From Pomacea canaliculata (Eukaryota; Mollusca; Gastropoda; Architaenioglossa; Ampullariidae), in assembly GCF_003073045.1 (NCBI RefSeq), contig NC_037590.1, positions 30,840,449 to 30,904,448 on the forward strand: DNA of 64,000 nucleotides. The letters are read 5' to 3'. The notes below the pieces were generated by a model. It made no database searches. It saw nothing but the letters and a program-made list of their open reading frames with translations, and had not been told where the DNA came from. The position numbers and the translations under genes were made by a program. Position 1 is the first letter of the stretch. Every line of letters begins with the position of its first letter. This document shows positions 57,730 through 64,000 of this stretch, piece by piece.

Positions 57730-58463
57730 ATTTGCGGACATAACAGCATTCCAAGCGAAATTACTACTCTTCATTCAGCAGGCGGGAAGGATGGAGCTTG
57801 TCCACTTCCCAACGTGTGCATCTCTACGTCAGGATCAGCAGCAACAAATGTCTTTCCCCAAAGAAAGAATGATAGAACTTTTGGGGCTCTTGAAGGATAA
57901 TTTCAGTGAAAGATTTAAGGATTTTCATGATTTGAAGGATGAAATACGTCTCTTCAAAAATCCATTTGCGGCAGATGTGTCAAGTGCCCCGACAGACCTG
58001 CAACTGGAACTGATTGACTTGCAAAGCCAGACATCCCTACTTGACAAATTTCGAGCGATGCAGACAATTGCTTTCTACGCAGTGTTGCCTGCAGAAACTT
58101 TTCCAAATCTCAGAAAACAAGCGTTAAGGATGATCATGATGTTCACAAGTACTTATGTGTGTGAACAAACGTTTTCAGTGATGAAACGGGCGAAACCCGT
58201 CTTACATAATCGCCTCGCAGACGAACATTTCGATTCAGTGCTCAGACTTGGTGTTTCTTCGATGCAGCCAGACATTCAGAAGCTGGTTTCGGAAAAGCAG
58301 CTTCAAATATCCCACTAAGTACAACTTTTTTTCTAATAAAAATGGTATGTTCTATTTTTTTTTTAATTTTTTTTTTGTTTGTAATTTTTGCGGTGAAGCG
58401 GCCCGCGACACGCGTGTCGGAATTGAATATGGCCCGCAGGCCGAAAAAGGTTGTGCATCACTG
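57730..58463 (+). mobile_element. 5'-truncated hAT transposon (ZBED5/GTF2IRD2-type transposase C-terminus)
   Basis: An open frame from about 57731 to the stop at 58318 (ATG at 57791) encodes the transposase C-terminus: NPFAADVSSAPTDLQLELID, LPAETFPNLRKQALRM, FTSTYVCEQTFSVMKRAK and RLADEHFDSVLRLG. This is the hAT dimerisation and last-catalytic-Glu (CEQTFS) region. The 3' tail ends in the same terminal inverted repeat (AAAAAGGTTGTGCATCACTG, to 58463) as the deleted copy at 28.9-29.3 kb. The left end is missing. It sits where the rest of the KDZ gene should be. Confidence 0.85.
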
Positions 58464-61400
58464 ATTTAGACTATATATGATTTATGTAAAGCGCTATGAG
58501 GAAATCTTTGGAAAGGTGCTATATTTAGTTTATTTCTTTTTATGCCTTGAAGAGCAAGGGCCGCAACACCTATACCTTCCCAGCAGACCTGGTTTTTGGG
58601 CTGCTGCCTTCATTTGGGCTATATAAATCCTTATTATTATTAATACTATTACCCAACTGGAAGATTTTACATGATCATAGATTTTTTGCCTTATATATTT
58701 TAGTTTCAGTTTTATTAAAAGTGTTTAAGTGTCAGTGGAAAAATATTCCATCAAATAACCATACTTGTTTGGTAAGTTTCAAAAGGGTTTCTCCCTAAAG
58801 GTGATTTTGCATTATGGAGGTAGGGGTAGGGGAAGGAGGATGGTAGAGATGAGAGAAGAAACTGGAGCACCCAGAGAAAACCCCCACCAAGAATTGGTTA
58901 CTTTTAGATGTTAACAAAATTTACTGTCATCTTTAAAAGATTTTATATTATCATTTTTCATCATCCAGCTATAGTCTACTGAAGTATTTGTGTTTCATCT
59001 GAGGTGAACATTTGATATAACATTCTTGCTTCTTAATTGCTTTTCCCCCTGATGACAAAGGACTTAACTCAATAGAGAATTAATTCTGCTTCTGAATTCC
59101 TTCCCTTTCATGACGAATCTTTGAGTAAAAGTATTTAAAAATGTGTGTAAGCACAGCCACAGAATACCAGCTAATGTGCATCCTTCTGAAATTAGTGTTC
59201 CAAAATAATATAACATTCATATAAAGTTCATATATCTTTCTTAGAGGCAGATATCATGCTTGCATAATACATTTTTGTACCAATAAAATTGTGATTGCAA
59301 AACATTTGCATGCTAGGGAAAAAGAATTCTTAAAAGACATTGTACACATACCCAAAGGCATGCTCATTTACACAGTAAAAATTCATACTGAAAAAACAGT
59401 TTAATGCCATTTTTTTTACCTTGCGTGTAATGTCTTCACATTTTTAGTGTGCAGTATGCTCATGTGTGTGCTCACAAGCAGGTAAACAAGAGCAATCACA
59501 TGGTCAAGTTCTACAAAAATAAATTATTGCTATATGTAATATACCATTGCATTACACATGCCTCAAACTCTTTTGAATTAAAAAACAAGACTAGGCCAGG
59601 TTGGACTATTCTTTTTTTTTTATATTCCATTTTCTGCATGAATGGAAATTCTCACAAAGGCACCTTAAGTGTTTAGAATACCCTTTTCTCAACTGCACTT
59701 TGCAAGTAAACATCACATACAATCCTTTTTGCCAGGACATCATTCAGTATTCAGAAACGGACGTTGTGCGGAACATTAATGATTATGCATAAGCCATAGC
59801 ATACTTCCAGGCAAATTACAATTCAATCCAGTTACTGCTGCATGCGGTATGTGTGGAAGAATGGTCACTTAACTATCAGTGTTATAACAACACTGAAGAT
59901 GCTTTTATGAATATATGAACACAAGATTAGGTCAGTTAAATTATTTTCAGATAACAAGCTACTTGTGTTATAGAATGGAAAATAAAGTTCTGACCTAAGT
60001 GCAGGCAAGAATTAGATGTTCAAAAGTGTTGATCTTGATAATGGGAAAACTGTTCTCTGCAGAGATTTTGGGACTTACTATCTTAAAATGAACAAAACTT
60101 GGCCATTTGAGAATGAATAAGCCTCAAAGGTGTTAAAATGGCAAATGCCAAAAATAGCACATCATAAAGGGTAATTGTAAGCAGTTAACTGTAAGTGGTT
60201 TTCCTTGTCCAGACCATGGCATGTGGAAGATGGAGCTCCACTACCTTTTAACTTTCCTAATAAATCAGGTACCTAGTGTTGCTGGGCAAGCAGTGGGAGA
60301 TAATATGACTAAAACCTATCAACCATTCTATGGTGTCTTCCCCTTTCATCATCAGCTCCAGCACTCTGAGCGACTGGTTCACGAATCTTTAAACTGGCAT
60401 TTTTTTTTTACATATTATAGATTTTCACAAGCATTATTTTGTTTTAACAAGAATAGCAATAGCCAATGTCATAGCAAAGTCAGTGGGATATATTACTTGC
60501 AGATCTAGTATGTTTTAAATATTAGGAGATATCTGACATCAGAACCTTCAAAGAATATATCCTTCATGTCTGTAATGATAACCCTCCCATCAATTTTAAA
60601 AAACATTTTAAGGCAAGGTAGTGCACATATTTAAAAAAGCTTATAAAACCACAGCAGCAACTACACAATGAAATCACATTCAAAGACTTATCTAAAATGT
60701 ACATGAGAAAATAAAAGTGATGTTACACAAATGCAATTTTCTTGGTTTCATACTGAGACTATAATGCCTAAATAATGTTTATCATCTACTAAAGCTAGGT
60801 AAAAATACAGGCTTAGATGTCAGTATTATATCCAGATGAGGTAACACATCACTAAAATATATTTCCGATACCTAAAACTCCTCATGACGATAAAACAGAA
60901 TGAAAGTGACTGTCAGAACTAACATAACTGTTTTTTGGCTATAAATTACTACCATTCAGTAAAACTGTTACGGATATATTAGCTACCTTTCTCTTCACAG
61001 TTTAGTCAAAAGACATTTTAATACAGTCCAGTGGTTGTGAGCTGTGATAAATTAGAAGGAAGAAAACAGGTACTGAGCCAAAAGATTTTGGTTTGCTTTC
61101 CTCTTATGTAAGGGAAGTATTGAGAAATCAGGTTATGTATGACAATGATCAATATAAACTATTCATAAGCAAGATCTGAAGTTCCACATAGAACTGAAAA
61201 AATATTATTCTGTGACAAAGTAAGCGAATGATCTAATGTATACCTTAAAAATATTGTTGACAAATGAAAGTGTATTTGGAGTCCCCCAAAGATCAATGGA
61301 TGGATGTGGCAACTTTCATAACACATATAACAATAAAAATAACTGTTGAAGTATTTTCCCAAACTAAACTGTTCAAAATAGATATTTGCCTTTTAGTCCA

Positions 61401-63831
61401 CTCTCAATGCAACACAAATCTACATTCATGAATGCTTCCCAGTCTTGAAACTTGCACAAAATTAAACTCATAACAGTTTGAATGATCAACAACTATAACA
61501 AACTTTTAGAACACAATTATCTACAATCTCAAAGTCAGTAGTGGCAGCCATGCAGTACCCTCATATATACATGATCACTTGAGGACTGTCACAATACAGC
61601 AACAATAACAAATGATATGTCTACAATAGGCAAATTTTTTTACCTCATCGGCAGCTGGCCTATTGTGGCCAGTCACCTAAATGTCTAATATAAGTTGATT
61701 CACTTTCCAGCTTGCACAAAACTTTGACTCTTTATTTTGTGCAACGTACAAGCAAATTCTAATCAGCCATCGCTTGATAAGCAAATGTATCAAAAAACAT
61801 AAAACACAAAGGAAAAAAAATCTCAGCAATAAATTTGATATGACTTCATTAGCACATCATCAGATATTTTTTATTAATCTAAATTTGTAGGCAAATCTAC
61901 TAACTATGAAGAAAGAACATATCCTTCAATAAAGATTATAAAGTAACACAAATCAGGAAATTTTCTTTGTAAGCTTCTGCATAAACTGACAAATCTTTGA
62001 TGAGTCATTTTAGGAACTAAATTCATTTTTGTGATAATAATAATATCACTTGACGAGACTTTTGACGTGTATACTAGCAGAATCAATGAAAGATAAAACT
62101 CAGCAGAGCAAAGTGGTTCTATTCGGTGAGGAAAAAGTCATGTAAAGATTTTGATTGTCAAAAATGAATGGAACATTCAGTACTTTAAAATGTTATTTAT
62201 TTATCCTTATAATTATCCTATCATACCAAATTTTGGTAATTTAAATAAAAATAATTTTTACAAAAAGAATTTCTTCTTAAATGTTCATGAAAAACAGTTA
62301 AAAACAGTATTAAAACTATTAATCCCATAGGGACCACCCCAACAGTTATGTTTTTAAAAACATTAAAGTCTGTGTCTTAGACTGTAGATTTTTACAAAAT
62401 CCATTTTACTAAAGAGCAGCTCAAGAGAATTTTGTAGCTTTGTCAAAAAAAAAATGAACAAATAAATTGTGGCACATAAAGTAAAATGAATACAGCCTGA
62501 TAATTTTCTGCTGTATACATTTTGAAAAAATAATTTGTGTAATAAATAGGGGAGTCTAACAGCTTTAATAGTATTCATGGTAAGCATAGTTCAACGAGAG
62601 AAAAAGTAGTAACAAACTTTTGCTGTAGATGCAGGGCAGACATACTTCTTCCCATAAGTTAATTATTTCATCATTTGAAAGTAGAACCAAACTCTTTGGA
62701 ACTCTGATGCTGCACAATACTGAGTGTTAAAAAAAGGTAGAAGCATGCTGATGCTGATTTGTTTGTGTTTGATGTTTGGGAAATTTGAATAAAAAATGTC
62801 AGGAAATGAATGTGGCAGTCTAAGTAGAAAATGGTAAGCTGAGCATCATGGCAATAATAATGATTTGAGAACATGTGAATGCACATGAAAGATTCCTGAG
62901 GTAACGAATCTGCAAAGGTTGCAGAAGGATGATATAAATATTTACAAACTAACCACAAAACCAAATATCAAGAGCACGTTTAAAACAGATAGCTACATCA
63001 AAATGCAATGTCTAGAGTGCTAGATGTGGATGATTTTTATGGAAAAAAAAATCATGTTCACAGGGTATTTTATTTGCCTTTTGCAAGTCTTTCCTCACAT
63101 AAATCTGCACATAGCTATCTTGTCAACAACTAGTTTATAAAGATATCGAAAGAGAACATATGCTAGATGCAGCGATGGAACATTTATGATAAAATAATAT
63201 TCAGGATAACAAACAAATGTCTTCAAATAATGAACGAAATGAAAACATACACAATAATTCCTTTAAAAGATCATGCCAGGACCAGCTATGTCAAACACAT
63301 CCTTAAAAAGATTAATATATACAGACATTTCAGGCTGTTAAGGTACAAGTGCCATATCACTTTCCCATATCACTGGGTACATTATGTATTAAGCACAAAT
63401 TTTGTGTCAGTTCTGCCATGACAAGTGGAGTTACTTTTCACAAACATACTTCTTAAAGCCTGCCATCTGAGCATAAAAAAAATTCTTTTGCACGTAAAAT
63501 CTGCATCAGTGGATGCAAAATAAGTGCGCATATCTTGCATGTTTTAATTTATATGTTAGCACTAGAAAACAATGCAAAATAATAACAACACATCGAAGCA
63601 TCATTTCAATAATAAATGCATTCTAACATGCTCCTTTCTTGCTTTCAAGTTTTGCATGTGGACTGCATAAACGATCAGTGATTATTAAGGTTGAAATGAA
63701 AGAGGTGACCGCCATGTTCATTCCCCACCGAAAATTAAATTAAAATAAAAGAAATATGATGCACATCTGAAACCACATTTAATAATGTTTCTTTTTGAGG
63801 TAATGTACACCTGTACATGACACTGTCGTTG
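58464..63831 (-). other. Probable long 3' UTR of the PKG gene, with LINE/SINE tail fragments at its far end
   Basis: 5.4 kb without a supported reading frame, directly downstream of the PKG stop codon on the minus strand. 58480-58650 holds two 'GCTATAT' tail-like motifs (AAGGTGCTATATTTAG, GGGCTATATAAATCC) typical of SINE/LINE 3' ends. The rest is AT-rich. How far the UTR extends is not determined. Confidence 0.4.
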
Positions 63832-63930
63832 TTAAAAGTCTTTATCCCAGCCTGTAAGATCATCGGGAGGAGGGTTTTCCTCTTCATCTGGATAATCATC
63901 AAAATTTGATGTGTCTGCAGAAGATTTCAC
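63832..63930 (-). CDS. cGMP-dependent protein kinase (PKG), last coding exon
   Basis: Exon of 33 codons ending in TAA (63832-63834), with acceptor CTGCAG on the minus strand at its start. The peptide includes SADTSNFDDYPDEEENPPPD and ends GWDKDF. It matches the C-terminal tail of PRKG1/foraging kinases (TSNFDSFPEDN...PPPDDNSGWDIDF as I recall it). This is the AGC-kinase C-terminal extension that packs on the kinase domain. Only the end of the gene is in the window; the catalytic exons lie beyond 64 kb. Confidence 0.9.
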   Translation of the reverse strand: MKSSADTSNFDDYPDEEENPPPDDLTGWDKDF

Positions 63931-64000
63931 CTGCAGGCAAACAAATTAATAATTAGTGAAAAGCAAAAGATATTTTAAAGTCTTAGGCAAGGTAAAATAA

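Overview
The window is nuclear DNA of an animal: AT-rich, with intron-split genes, GT-AG splice sites and dense transposon debris. The gene content (a glycine/proline/tyrosine-rich annexin, cilia and sperm proteins, a foraging-type PKG tail) and the repeats fit a lophotrochozoan, most likely a gastropod mollusc. That taxon is an inference from style of sequence, not a database result.

Region by region. 2.3-11.6 kb (+): a complete annexin A7/A11-like gene in 14 coding exons. 14.8-15.75 kb (-): a GC-rich, intronless membrane-protein reading frame with one frame change. 17.5-24.3 kb (-) and 24.8-27.3 kb (+): two head-to-head genes about 450 bp apart, an SPMIP2-like axonemal protein and a DYDC1/2-like DPY30-domain protein, which look like a co-expressed cilia/sperm pair. 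27.5-31 kb: LINE and hAT debris plus an unidentified broken coding fragment. 31.2-34.7 kb (-): DNA-3-methyladenine glycosylase (MPG), whose intron holds a fossil LTR element with inverted ends. 35.9-38.3 kb: an internally deleted P element with a THAP domain. 38.3-43.5 kb: a tandem array of six ~0.8 kb units, each with a minus-strand winged-helix reading frame. 43.5-49.3 kb: mostly featureless. 49.4-50.6 kb (-): a decayed MULE/FAR1-like fragment. 50.8-51.1 kb: LINE remnant. 51.1-52.55 kb: a single-copy relative of the array. 53.5-57.4 kb (+): a decayed KDZ transposase gene, followed by a truncated hAT transposase (57.7-58.46 kb). 63.83-63.93 kb (-): last coding exon of a cGMP-dependent protein kinase, with what is probably its long 3' UTR before it.

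The most interesting object is the repeat family at 38.3-43.5 and 51.1-52.55 kb. Each intact copy is a short intronless gene with a TATA box. Its protein has a linker-histone-like (H15) winged helix and a Ser/Thr/Gln tail. The single-copy locus and the last unit of the array are followed, 83-93 nt after the stop codon, by a 16-nt hairpin that fits the replication-dependent histone 3' stem-loop. The internal array units lack that hairpin. This reads as an unusual histone-like gene family in which promoter plus coding sequence was amplified without its RNA 3' end signal.

All exon models were built by eye from splice sites, reading phase and family memory; no alignment was run.
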